Shown piece after piece: positions 1-6,857 of a stretch of 16,083 bases of DNA; position 1 is the stretch's first letter, and each line of letters opens with the position of its first letter. The notes below the pieces were generated by a model. It made no database searches, was not told where the DNA came from, and worked only from the letters and a program-made list of their open reading frames with translations. The position numbers and the translations under genes are program-made. Source of the stretch: an uncultured Candidatus Saccharibacteria bacterium. GTDB lineage: Bacteria > Patescibacteriota > Saccharimonadia > Saccharimonadales > Saccharimonadaceae. The DNA is taken from the NCBI GenBank assembly GCA_938049075.1, contig CALICZ010000164.1, forward strand, positions 1-16,083, given 5' to 3'.

Positions 1-558
1 GATGAGTATGATGCGATTATTCTTGATGTAATGATGCCAGTGATGAATGGCTTCGAAGTAGTGCAGAAGCTTCGCAGCACGGGCAACCACACACCAGTGC
101 TGATGCTCACCGCTAAGGACCAGACACAGGATATTGTGGCGGGGCTCGATCACGGCGCAGACGACTATTTGCCCAAACCCTTCTCCTTTGATGTATTAGC
201 AGCTCGTGTGCGTGCTCTGCTGCGACGTCCTCAAGAGGCGCTCGGGACCGTATTGTGCGTGGCTGATATTGAGCTCGATACGGTCAAGCAGACCGTGACG
301 CGAGCTGGCCAGCCCATCGCGCTCTCGGCCAAAGAATTTGCCATCTTCGAGCACCTCCTGCGCAACAAGAATCAAATCCTCAGCAAAAATAACATTATGA
401 CTCACGTTTGGGACTTCGATGCCGATATTTTGCCAAATAACGTCGAGGTTTTCATCAACTACCTCCGGGGCAAACTCGAGAAGCCATTCCCAGATAGCCG
501 CCCAATCATCGAGACAGTGCGGGGCTTTGGCTACATCATCAAGGACGACTCAGCATGA
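1..558 (+). CDS. OmpR/PhoB-family response regulator, 5' end cut off by window
   Basis: DNA-binding response regulator of a two-component system, expected to be phosphorylated by the kinase encoded just downstream. The reading frame is open from base 1, so the N-terminus lies outside the window. The first visible residues carry the phospho-acceptor Asp (codon at 25-27, context IILDVMMP). The conserved Thr follows in MLTAKD and the conserved Lys in LPKPF, so the receiver domain keeps its switch residues. The C-terminal ~95 residues form a winged-helix domain ending in the typical RGFGYII strand of OmpR/PhoB proteins. The stop codon (556-558) lies 10 bases before the kinase start, so the two genes form an operon. 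Its promoter is not visible. Family assignment is secure; target genes are unknown, but see the repeat at 2114-2130. Confidence 0.95.
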   Translation, partial: DEYDAIILDVMMPVMNGFEVVQKLRSTGNHTPVLMLTAKDQTQDIVAGLDHGADDYLPKPFSFDVLAARVRALLRRPQEALGTVLCVADIELDTVKQTVTRAGQPIALSAKEFAIFEHLLRNKNQILSKNNIMTHVWDFDADILPNNVEVFINYLRGKLEKPFPDSRPIIETVRGFGYIIKDDSA

Positions 559-568
559 GGCAGCGCCA

Positions 569-1579
569 ATGAGCTTTCGCACTACAACACTCCGGCTGGC
601 TGGTACCTACCTTGCGATTATCATGGTAATGAGCCTCGGGTTTAGCCTGGTGTTTTATCAGACGTCGGCTGCGCAATTGGAGCGGCAGCGCCCGCCGAGT
701 GAGGCTGGCAGGGAGCAAGAATTTCATTTTACTGACCATGCTGTCAATCGCTTCCTTGAGCGGCGAGCGGCTGAGGCGCGGCAAGAGCTGATCGCTCAGC
801 TGGTGCTCGTGAATCTCGCGGCGTTAGCGATTGGCAGTGTAGTGAGCTATCTTCTCGCGGAGCACACCCTGCGGCCGATCCGCGCCAACATGCACGCCCA
901 GACGCAGTTCGTTAGTGATGCCAGTCATGAGCTGCGCACGCCGCTGACCGCGCTGCGCACTGCGAACGAAGTAGCGCTGCGCAACCCCAAGCTTACCCTC
1001 GCTGAGGCTCGCGCCGTCATAGAAGCGAATGTGACCGATGCGACGCGGCTGCAAACGCTAGCCAATACAATGCTTGGCTTGCTTCGGCACGACCGCTCGG
1101 TGGTGCAGCTGCAGCCAGTTGCTTTACAAACTGTGGTGAGTGAAGCGATGAATTTAGTGGTGGCACCTGCCCAAGCGAAGTCGATTGCCATCGACGACAC
1201 CACGCCACCTTTGATGGTGCGGGCTCATCAGCAGCGTCTTGTTCAGCTCCTTACCATTTTGCTCGACAATGCCATCAAGTACAGCCCGGAGCATACCACC
1301 ATTACCATCACCGCTGAGAGTACCAATCGCTGGGCTAGGGTGCAGATCATTGACCAAGGCATCGGGATGGACGCCGCCACGCAGCGTCAGATATTCCAGC
1401 GCTTCTACCGAGCCGACCAAGCTCGCACCAGTGGCTCGGGCCAGGGCTATGGTCTTGGGCTTGCGATTGCCCAGCAGATCATCACCGAGCATGGCGGCAA
1501 AATTACTGTCGACAGTACGCCTGGTAGTGGCACGACCTTTACGGTGGGCTTGCGCCTTGCTGGCAGGCAGAGTACGTAG
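569..1579 (+). CDS. Two-component sensor histidine kinase
   Basis: Membrane-bound sensor kinase of 336 aa. Residues ~10-30 and ~75-97 are hydrophobic membrane segments flanking a small ~45-residue outer loop rich in charged residues, so the sensing domain is very short. No full HAMP domain is evident; only a short RPI-containing linker precedes the dimerisation helix. The H-box SDASHELRTPL puts the phospho-accepting His at residue 120. The ATP-binding domain shows the N-box (LLDNAIKYSP, ~231-240), G1 (IDQGIGMD, ~261-268), F-box (FQRFYRAD) and G2 (GYGLGLAIA, ~293-301), so all catalytic boxes are intact. I chose the ATG at 569 because a GAGG Shine-Dalgarno lies 8 nt upstream and the protein then begins directly before the first membrane helix; the frame is open further upstream inside the regulator gene but that part overlaps real coding sequence. 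It is the partner of the regulator before it. The stimulus cannot be read from the sequence. Confidence 0.95.
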   Translation: MSFRTTTLRLAGTYLAIIMVMSLGFSLVFYQTSAAQLERQRPPSEAGREQEFHFTDHAVNRFLERRAAEARQELIAQLVLVNLAALAIGSVVSYLLAEHTLRPIRANMHAQTQFVSDASHELRTPLTALRTANEVALRNPKLTLAEARAVIEANVTDATRLQTLANTMLGLLRHDRSVVQLQPVALQTVVSEAMNLVVAPAQAKSIAIDDTTPPLMVRAHQQRLVQLLTILLDNAIKYSPEHTTITITAESTNRWARVQIIDQGIGMDAATQRQIFQRFYRADQARTSGSGQGYGLGLAIAQQIITEHGGKITVDSTPGSGTTFTVGLRLAGRQST

Positions 1580-1680
1580 TAGATAACGTTCTGTAGAAAT
1601 AAAGGGATGCTTGATAAATAAGCAAAGACGCGTATCAAACTGGACTTGGACTAGCTGACAGCAAGAGTATATGGGTTGTA

Positions 1681-1956
1681 TTACTTTTTGAGATCAGCTA
1701 AAAATTCTTCGGCAGAGTTAAACGGCTTACTCAAATTATTACCAGTTGCTAGCGATGGCTCAATTTCAGTAAGCAGTGCTTCGAGTTGCGGTGTCGTTAG
1801 CTCAGGGGTATACGGCTCAATATGGCGAGTTGCAACGATTTGCGTGAGGTAGCTGTTAATTAACGCGCTCAACGTTAGGCCAGCGCTTTTTGCAACTTCC
1901 TGGGCTTGGCGCTTGATATTTTCATCTAATTTTATACGCGTTGTCACCATACTCAT
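1681..1956 (-). CDS. RelB/DinJ-like ribbon-helix-helix antitoxin (orphan)
   Basis: Predicted 91-aa protein starting MSMVTTRIKLDENIK. The N-terminal strand (VTTRIKLD) followed by two helices, the second being LSALINSYLTQIVA, matches the ribbon-helix-helix fold of RelB/DinJ antitoxins. The acidic C-terminal half (PELTTPQLEALLTEIEP...) would be the toxin-binding tail. Such proteins normally neutralise a RelE/YafQ-type RNase and repress their own operon as dimers. No toxin gene is found on either side: downstream lies the convergent kinase gene and upstream a divergent unrelated gene, so it is an orphan here. The ATG at 1956 was chosen because a TTGACG/CATACT promoter with 17-nt spacing ends 7 nt before it; the frame extends upstream to 2031 but that part lies across the promoter. 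A 2-codon-later ATG (1950) is the alternative. A stand-alone regulator role is possible. Confidence 0.8.
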   Translation of the reverse strand: MSMVTTRIKLDENIKRQAQEVAKSAGLTLSALINSYLTQIVATRHIEPYTPELTTPQLEALLTEIEPSLATGNNLSKPFNSAEEFLADLKK

Positions 1957-1969
1957 ACTACTGAGTATG
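1948..1969. promoter_or_regulatory. Palindromic operator over the antitoxin promoter and start codon
   Basis: Perfect 8-bp inverted repeat CATACTCA / TGAGTATG with a 6-nt centre. It contains the -10 box and the start codon, which is where ribbon-helix-helix antitoxins usually bind to repress their own gene. Autorepression is inferred. Confidence 0.6.
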
Positions 1970-1992
1970 TACGAAGTAATATACTGCGTCAA
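1964..1992 (-). promoter_or_regulatory. Promoter of the antitoxin-like gene
   Basis: On the minus strand, -35 TTGACG (1987-1992) and -10 CATACT (1964-1969) are separated by exactly 17 nt. The -10 box ends 7 nt before the ATG at 1956 and no Shine-Dalgarno is present, so the transcript should start at or next to the start codon. Confidence 0.7.
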
Positions 1993-2005
1993 GAACAGTG
2001 TTCTT
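1991..2005. repeat. Perfect 7-bp-arm palindrome next to the -35 box
   Basis: AAGAACA-G-TGTTCTT, arms of 7 bp around one central base, overlapping the -35 hexamer by two bases. It resembles a regulator site (GAAC/GTTC half-sites recall Gram-positive LexA boxes, but the spacing is 3 rather than 4), so the binding protein is not assigned. Confidence 0.4.
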
Positions 2006-2113
2006 TTCTTGCATCCTATTAGATAGCACACTCGAACGAAGCTTATGCAAAAAATAGTGTGAACTGAGCACGAGAAAAGCGCGCGGCAATGCGATGGGTC
2101 TGCAAGATTACAC

Positions 2114-2146
2114 TTTAAGCTTCTTTTAACGCCTGCTCCCTATACT
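2114..2146 (+). promoter_or_regulatory. Promoter with TTTAA direct repeat for the 127-aa membrane protein
   Basis: A good -10 box TATACT (2141-2146) has no recognisable -35. Instead the -35 position is covered by the direct repeat TTTAAG-N5-TTTAAC (2114-2119 and 2125-2130), period 11 bp. This is the layout expected for activation by an OmpR/PhoB-family regulator; the hexamers resemble the TTTAAG-N5-TTTAAG site known for streptococcal CiaR. A normal AAGGAG ribosome site (2163-2168) follows in the leader. Confidence 0.5.
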
Positions 2147-2173
2147 CGAACCATAATAACGAAAGGAGTATGT

Positions 2174-2557
2174 ATGAAAATAGAAGATGGCTTCGCAACG
2201 GAGAAGCGTAGTGTGTCGCCGACATCCCCATCGTCTATGCAGTCTCAGGCCAAAGGCACGGCCAACTCTGGTTTGATCGCGGCGGTGATCGGCGGTGTGA
2301 TCGTGGCGGCAACGCTCGGATTTCTTGGTGGTATGCAGGTCAATAGCCGCAGCATATCGAGCCAAAGTGGCCCTAGTGGCCATGGTATGATGGGTAGTCA
2401 AACTAGCCAAGGGAACATGTCGCCACCAGGCCAAGCAGGGCAGTCGGCGGGCAGTGGCGCTCAGCCAAGCGCCCCGTCAAATGGAGCAAATACCACCACG
2501 CAAACCCAGCAAGGCACCACCCAGCAAACTACGCAAGATACGACCAAGAATAACTAA
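2174..2557 (+). CDS. Small membrane-anchored Ser/Thr/Gln/Gly-rich protein, unknown function
   Basis: 127-aa protein not recognised as a known family. A ~33-residue polar N-terminus is followed by one membrane helix (LIAAVIGGVIVAATLGFLGG, ~34-53). The rest is low-complexity: Gly, Ser and Met first (HGMMGSQTS), then Pro/Ala/Ser, then Thr/Gln/Asn (TTTQTQQGTTQQTTQ). No cysteine and no globular domain are visible. The topology suggests an extracytoplasmic unstructured tail or stalk. Unlike most genes in the window it has a real leader with AAGGAG 5 nt before the ATG, which fixes the start. Its promoter carries a direct repeat of OmpR-regulator type and a strong terminator follows 4 nt after the stop, so it is transcribed alone. 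Being a target of the nearby two-component system is a reasonable but unproven guess. Confidence 0.75.
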   Translation: MKIEDGFATEKRSVSPTSPSSMQSQAKGTANSGLIAAVIGGVIVAATLGFLGGMQVNSRSISSQSGPSGHGMMGSQTSQGNMSPPGQAGQSAGSGAQPSAPSNGANTTTQTQQGTTQQTTQDTTKNN

Positions 2558-2561
2558 TATC

Positions 2562-2590
2562 AAAACCACCTCTGTTATGAGGTGGTTTTC
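2562..2590. terminator. Bidirectional intrinsic terminator
   Basis: Perfect 11-bp hairpin: AAAACCACCTC, loop TGTTAT, GAGGTGGTTTT. It has T-runs on both strands and sits between two convergent genes (stops at 2557 and 2609), so it can end transcription from both sides. Confidence 0.9.
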
Positions 2591-2608
2591 GGCTCACTGG
2601 AGTAAGGA

Positions 2609-3376
2609 TTATTGTGGCAAGGAGACACCCTTTTCTTTGAGGGCTGGCTCGATGACGAGCTTGCCAAAGGCATCGGCGTCGGCCCACACTTGGCGCGCAT
2701 CTGAACTGCCTGAGGTGGTGAGCTTGCCGTCCTTGACGTATTGATTGGTCACATTCTTGCCATTGACAAGAATAGCTGGTGTGGCGCTGGCGGCATTTTG
2801 GGCACCAGCCAGGGATTTATCGAAGGCGATCTTTTTCTTAATCCGGGCACCTGAGCGGTCGGCCTCAGCGAGGTCGGTCTTGAAGCGGTTGACATCAAGG
2901 CCAAGCCCCTGTGCAGTGGTGACGAAGTAGTTGGTGCGTTCTGTGCCATCGAGTGACTGCCACGAATTTTGTTCGGTGTAGACTTTGTCGTGCATCTCCC
3001 AATATTTACCTTGGAAGCCAGCCGACTCAACTGCCGCTGCTGCCGCGAGTGCATTGGGGTGGATAGACGAAAGAGGGTTGTTGCGGAAGATGAGCTGCAC
3101 GTGATCCTTGTATTTCTCAGTGACTGCCTTGAGTGCAGGCGAGGCCTGCGAACAGCCAGGACACTGGAAGTCTCCATATTCGATGATTGTTACCTTGGGT
3201 GATTTGCTCCCGTGGGTATGGTCGGCGATGTCGCCATTTTGGCTACTGGCGCTTTGTACCTGCAATGGGTCGACACCCGACAGATTGATCGACTCACCTT
3301 GGCGCGACAGCCACACGAGCCCACCTAAGATTGCGAGGCAAAGCACTGCAAAGATCAGCCATGATTTTTTTGTCAT
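2609..3376 (-). CDS. Membrane-anchored DsbA-like thiol-disulfide oxidoreductase
   Basis: 255-aa extracytoplasmic thioredoxin-fold protein, expected to form or rearrange disulfide bonds in exported proteins. Residues ~6-23 (WLIFAVLCLAILGGLVWL) form an uncleaved N-terminal anchor. The domain begins at ~60 (KVTIIEYGDFQCPGC) with active-site Cys72 and Cys75 in a CPGC motif, as in DsbA/BdbD relatives. The inserted helical part follows, and the cis-proline motif is ATP at ~198-200. The start is supported by an AAGGAGG Shine-Dalgarno and a clear promoter upstream. No VKOR or DsbB partner is visible, so the re-oxidising enzyme must lie elsewhere. The gene ends at the shared terminator and diverges from the CBS-domain gene. 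Oxidase rather than reductase activity is inferred from family only. Confidence 0.9.
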   Translation of the reverse strand: MTKKSWLIFAVLCLAILGGLVWLSRQGESINLSGVDPLQVQSASSQNGDIADHTHGSKSPKVTIIEYGDFQCPGCSQASPALKAVTEKYKDHVQLIFRNNPLSSIHPNALAAAAAVESAGFQGKYWEMHDKVYTEQNSWQSLDGTERTNYFVTTAQGLGLDVNRFKTDLAEADRSGARIKKKIAFDKSLAGAQNAASATPAILVNGKNVTNQYVKDGKLTTSGSSDARQVWADADAFGKLVIEPALKEKGVSLPQ

Positions 3377-3405
3377 AAACGAAATATTCCTCCTTATTCT
3401 TGCAT

Positions 3406-3434
3406 ATTATATCGTGCCCGAGAGACCGAATCAA
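3406..3434 (-). promoter_or_regulatory. Promoter of the DsbA-like gene
   Basis: Minus-strand -35 TTGATT (3429-3434) and -10 TATAAT (3406-3411) with 17-nt spacing, followed by a leader holding AAGGAGG about 12 nt before the ATG. A near-consensus sigma-70-type promoter. Confidence 0.8.
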
Positions 3435-3464
3435 GCTGACAGAGGTGCTGCATGGGCCAAAGCA

Positions 3465-3493
3465 TTGAGCCGATCAGGGGAGTGCGCTACAAT
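3465..3493 (+). promoter_or_regulatory. Promoter of the CBS-domain gene
   Basis: -35 TTGAGC (3465-3470) and -10 TACAAT (3488-3493) with 17-nt spacing. Only 6 nt separate the -10 from the ATG at 3500, so the mRNA should be leaderless. This decides the start against the earlier in-frame ATG at 3452. Confidence 0.65.
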
Positions 3494-3499
3494 GATGGC

Positions 3500-4522
3500 A
3501 TGGAAATGCTCATGATCATCATCTTTGGTATCTTTGTGGTTGCCCTCATTCTGGCTGGCAGTGCATGGCCCGATATACCGCCGGTGAGCCAATACGAGCT
3601 TGAGCGGCGTCGCCAGCAGAATAATCGCACAGCGATCCACCAGCTGCGGCGCATTGCTGTCTATGATGATCTCGTTTCGCTCCAGCGCTGTGTGGTGGCG
3701 CTATTGCTGGTGCTGATGGTGATGGCAAGCATTGGGGCATTTGACTTTGGTGGTGGTGTGCTGGTTGCGCTCGCGATGGCACTGCTCTATGGTGGTGTGG
3801 GGCGGATTAGCTGGGTGCATGCGATTGCCCAGCGTTTCTATAATGCAGTTGAGCCGAGCTTCGTGAGCTTTGCCGGGCGGTTCCCGCGAGTGGTGCGCAT
3901 TGTCCGTTCGTTTGTGCCGCCAGTAGAGACGAACCTTCGCCTGGGGTCGCGGGCTGAGCTTGAACATCTGGTGCGTCATGCTCGGCCATCAGTCTTGCCA
4001 CCAGTCGAGCGTGAGCAAGCGCTGGGGAGCTTAACCTTTGCGCGTAAGACAGTCGAAACAGTCATGGTGCCGCGCAATGCTATCAAGACAGTCGAGCAAG
4101 ACGCTATGGTGGGGCCGCTGTTACTCGATGAATTGCATCGCACCGGGCATAGCCGCTTCCCAGTGGTGGATGGCGACATTGATCATATTATTGGCGTACT
4201 ACACACCCGCGACTTTATGTCGCTCAAGGAGGCAGTGTCGGCTCAGGTGCAAACGGTGATGGACCCAAACGTGTACTACATCGACGGGGCACAGTCGCTC
4301 GAGCAAGCCTTGGGTGCGTTTATTAAGACGCGCCAACAGGTCTTCATTGTCGTCAATACGTATCGTGAGACGGTGGGGATGGTGACGCTGGATGATTGTA
4401 TTGAAGCCTTGCTTGGCCATGCTCCCGCAGCGGATGATGACGAGGTCTATAGTCAGCCAGTGGGATTGCCCGAACCCACGCAGCCGCGCGCCCTCCCCAT
4501 GGGCGAGCAGAATGATGCCTGA
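3500..4522 (+). CDS. CBS-domain membrane protein, CNNM/HlyC-CorC-like
   Basis: 340-aa integral membrane protein. Hydrophobic segments lie at ~3-22, ~61-80 and ~84-99; the rest is cytosolic. The stretch VETVMVPRN (~185-193) is the hallmark that opens the CBS pair in CNNM/HlyC/CorC proteins. The two CBS repeats cover ~186-241 (ends VLHTRDF) and ~251-308 (ends VGMVTLDDCIEALLGH). In that family the CBS pair binds adenine nucleotides and controls divalent cation transport or resistance. The membrane part is shorter and more divergent than a standard DUF21 domain, and the C-terminal CorC_HlyC domain is absent: the protein ends in a short acidic, Pro-rich tail. I place it as a divergent member; the transported ion is not assignable. 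The start was chosen from the promoter; an in-frame ATG at 3452 would add 16 residues. Confidence 0.8.
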   Translation: MEMLMIIIFGIFVVALILAGSAWPDIPPVSQYELERRRQQNNRTAIHQLRRIAVYDDLVSLQRCVVALLLVLMVMASIGAFDFGGGVLVALAMALLYGGVGRISWVHAIAQRFYNAVEPSFVSFAGRFPRVVRIVRSFVPPVETNLRLGSRAELEHLVRHARPSVLPPVEREQALGSLTFARKTVETVMVPRNAIKTVEQDAMVGPLLLDELHRTGHSRFPVVDGDIDHIIGVLHTRDFMSLKEAVSAQVQTVMDPNVYYIDGAQSLEQALGAFIKTRQQVFIVVNTYRETVGMVTLDDCIEALLGHAPAADDDEVYSQPVGLPEPTQPRALPMGEQNDA

Positions 4523-4527
4523 AATTG

Positions 4528-4536
4528 TGGTATAAT
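4528..4536 (+). promoter_or_regulatory. Extended -10 promoter of aspS
   Basis: TGG-TATAAT, an extended -10 element (TGn before a consensus hexamer), with no convincing -35. It lies 9 nt before the aspS ATG, directly after the end of the CBS gene, giving an almost leaderless transcript. Confidence 0.7.
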
Positions 4537-4545
4537 CTAACAGAT

Positions 4546-6327
4546 ATGACACAACGAATACTTGCCAACCAAACGCCGGATTACACCGGTCAAACCATCA
4601 CTGTGGCCGGCTGGGTACATGCACGGCGCGACCATGGTGGCCTGATTTTCATCGACCTGCGCGACCATACTGGCCTGGTGCAACTGGTCGTCAGCCCTGA
4701 GCAAACTGCGGCCTTTGCCCTGGCAGAGCATGCTCGCGACGAGTACGTCTTGCGGGCCCGCGGCCAGGTGCGCCAGCGTGGTGAGGGCCTGGTAAACCCT
4801 AATATTGCCAGTGGCAGCATCGAGCTAGCCGTCAGTGAGCTAGAGGTGCTCAACAAAGCCGAGACACTGCCTATCCAGCCCTTTAGCGAGACCAATCAAG
4901 CCAGTGAAGACCTGCGCTTTGCCTACCGCTACCTAGACTTGCGCCGCCCCAAGCTGCAAACGATGCTGCGCCGCCGCGCCGATATGTACCGCCGCATGCG
5001 CCAGTATATGGACGAGCACGATTTTATCGAAATCCAAACGCCAATCCTTGCGAATTCCAGCCCCGAGGGTGCGCGCGACTTCCTGATTCCCAGCCGCTTG
5101 CAAGAAGGCAAATTCTATGCCCTGCCACAAGCACCGCAGCAGTTTAAGCAGCTGCTGATGGTTGGTGGAGTGCCGCGCTACTACCAGCTGGCTGCTTGCT
5201 TCCGCGACGAAGACCCGCGCGCCGACCGCTTGTATGGTGAGTTTTACCAGCTGGATCTAGAGATGAGCTTTGTGGAAGATGGCGAGCAAGTCCGCCAGAT
5301 GATGGAGCCACTGATGCAGCAGCTTGTGACAGACTTTGCTGGCAAAACACTGCTGGACCTCAGCAACCTCCCAGCTGGCGATGGCCAGCCTATCCCGCGT
5401 ATCCCGTACCAAACCGCCATGGAAACCTATGGTAGCGACAAGCCAGACCTGCGCTTTGGTATGGAGCTGGTTGAGCTAACGGACGTGTTTGCCGACACCG
5501 AATTTGGTGTGTTCAAAAACGCTGAGTGCATTAAGGCAATCTGCGTCAAGAATGGCGCGTCGCTCAGCCGCAAGCAGATCGATGGCTTTACTCACATCGC
5601 CAAAGCCGAGGGCGCAGGCGGCCTAGCCTACATTACCTACCAAGATGGCGCAGCCAAGAGCCCAATTGCCAAGTTCCTGACCGAAGAAGAGCTGGCCGCT
5701 ATCCAAGCCAAGACGGGGGCTAAGGACGGCGATGCAGTCTTCTTTGGGGCTGATACGCGCCCAGTGGTCAATGCAGTGCTAGGGCGGCTGCGTAGTGAGT
5801 TTGCCGAGCACTTTGGCCTAAAGGATCCGCAGGTGGTGGCGCTAGCCTGGATTATCGATTTCCCATTCTACGAGTGGGATGAGCATGCGCGTAAGCTTGA
5901 TTTTGGTCACAATCCCTTTAGTATGCCAAAGGGTGGGCTCAGCACACTGCAAGCCGCTCAGACGGATGACGAGAAGTTAGCTATTCTGGCCGACCAGTTC
6001 GATATGGTGATGAACGGCTACGAAATCTGCAGCGGCGGTGTGCGTAACCATAACCCGGCCGTACTGTATGAAGTATTCGGATTGCTCGGCTATAGCCGGC
6101 AGTATGTGGAAGAGAAGTTTGGTGCCATGCTGCGGGCCTTTACCTACGGTGCGCCGCCACACGCGGGCTGTGCCTTTGGCATTGACCGCATCCTGATGGA
6201 GTTAATCGGCGAGCACAACGTCCGCGAAACCCTCGCCTTCCCCAAAAACGGCAGCGGTGTCGACGTCATGATGGACTCACCCGCACAGGTAGACCCCGGG
6301 CAGTTAAAGGAGTTGGGGTTGTCGTGA
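4546..6327 (+). CDS. aspS: Aspartyl-tRNA synthetase, probably non-discriminating type
   Basis: 593-aa class II synthetase that charges tRNA-Asp with aspartate. The N-terminal OB-fold anticodon domain covers ~1-110, the catalytic core starts near RFAYRYLDLRRP, motif 2 is FRDEDPRADR with EFYQLDLEMSF, the bacterial GAD insertion lies in the middle, and motif 3 is at the C-terminus (GCAFGIDRILMEL). Length and order match bacterial AspRS. In the anticodon domain His30 (context RRDHGGLIF) and Gly81 (RGEGLVNPN) match the residues linked to relaxed specificity in Pseudomonas aeruginosa AspRS (H31/G83). It may therefore also make Asp-tRNA-Asn for GatCAB amidation. The ATG at 4546 is set by the -10 box; the stop overlaps the next gene by 4 nt (GTGA). 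First gene of a three-gene operon. Confidence 0.97.
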   Translation: MTQRILANQTPDYTGQTITVAGWVHARRDHGGLIFIDLRDHTGLVQLVVSPEQTAAFALAEHARDEYVLRARGQVRQRGEGLVNPNIASGSIELAVSELEVLNKAETLPIQPFSETNQASEDLRFAYRYLDLRRPKLQTMLRRRADMYRRMRQYMDEHDFIEIQTPILANSSPEGARDFLIPSRLQEGKFYALPQAPQQFKQLLMVGGVPRYYQLAACFRDEDPRADRLYGEFYQLDLEMSFVEDGEQVRQMMEPLMQQLVTDFAGKTLLDLSNLPAGDGQPIPRIPYQTAMETYGSDKPDLRFGMELVELTDVFADTEFGVFKNAECIKAICVKNGASLSRKQIDGFTHIAKAEGAGGLAYITYQDGAAKSPIAKFLTEEELAAIQAKTGAKDGDAVFFGADTRPVVNAVLGRLRSEFAEHFGLKDPQVVALAWIIDFPFYEWDEHARKLDFGHNPFSMPKGGLSTLQAAQTDDEKLAILADQFDMVMNGYEICSGGVRNHNPAVLYEVFGLLGYSRQYVEEKFGAMLRAFTYGAPPHAGCAFGIDRILMELIGEHNVRETLAFPKNGSGVDVMMDSPAQVDPGQLKELGLS

Positions 6328-6857
6328 CAGCTTACCTCGTCACTGGTGTTGCAGGCTCTGGCAAGACAACATTGCGTAACATATTTCGCAGTCGAGGATA
6401 CCAAACGTACGATATCGACGAAGGCTTTGCAGGGTGGGTGCACAAAGAGACGAATATCCCAGCGGCAGAAACCGATAAGCCAGTAGAGCCGCTTAATTTA
6501 CATCATGAATGGCGAGTTATCAGTGGTAGGCTGGAGAATATCATACGGCAGTCTCATGGACTGACGGGTGTCTTTGGCTCGGCCCATGATTTGTATCAGT
6601 ATGCATATTTGTTTGACGCTATTTTTCTCCTTGAGTATCCGAGCGAGGAAGTCTTGCGGCAGCGAATCGCTCAGCGTCCAGCCGGTAGCTACGGTCAGGA
6701 ACCTGGCGAGCTAGAAAATATCATTCGCTATTGGCCAGTCTACGAAGATAACTTTCGGAAGATTGGCGCAACAACCATAGATTGCACACAGCCGAGTGAC
6801 ACAGTGTTGCGGACAATCCTCACGCAAGTAGATTCACAAGCAAAGGATACTCTATGA
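6324..6857 (+). CDS. P-loop kinase-like ATPase, substrate unknown
   Basis: 177-aa protein with a Walker A motif GVAGSGKTT at residues 8-16 right after the first strand, typical of small adenylate-kinase-like or AAA-type nucleotide/metabolite kinases. A plausible second acidic strand is YQTYDIDEGF (~28-37), matching the substrate-side motif of such kinases. A lid-like Arg-rich stretch (EEVLRQRIAQRP) follows later. The start is GTG at 6324, overlapping the aspS stop by 4 nt, so translation is probably coupled to aspS. It overlaps the following gene by 4 nt as well (ATGA). The substrate cannot be named from sequence; the link to aspS may only be co-transcription. Confidence 0.75.
   Translation: MTAYLVTGVAGSGKTTLRNIFRSRGYQTYDIDEGFAGWVHKETNIPAAETDKPVEPLNLHHEWRVISGRLENIIRQSHGLTGVFGSAHDLYQYAYLFDAIFLLEYPSEEVLRQRIAQRPAGSYGQEPGELENIIRYWPVYEDNFRKIGATTIDCTQPSDTVLRTILTQVDSQAKDTL

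Noticed and set aside
1609..1629. TGCTT/AAGCA inverted repeat after the kinase gene as a terminator
   Set aside because: Only 5 bp, AT-rich and with no T-run after it.
1990..2005. LexA box in front of the antitoxin gene
   Set aside because: GAAC and GTTC half-sites are 3 nt apart instead of the 4 of Gram-positive LexA sites; the gene is not a damage-response gene.
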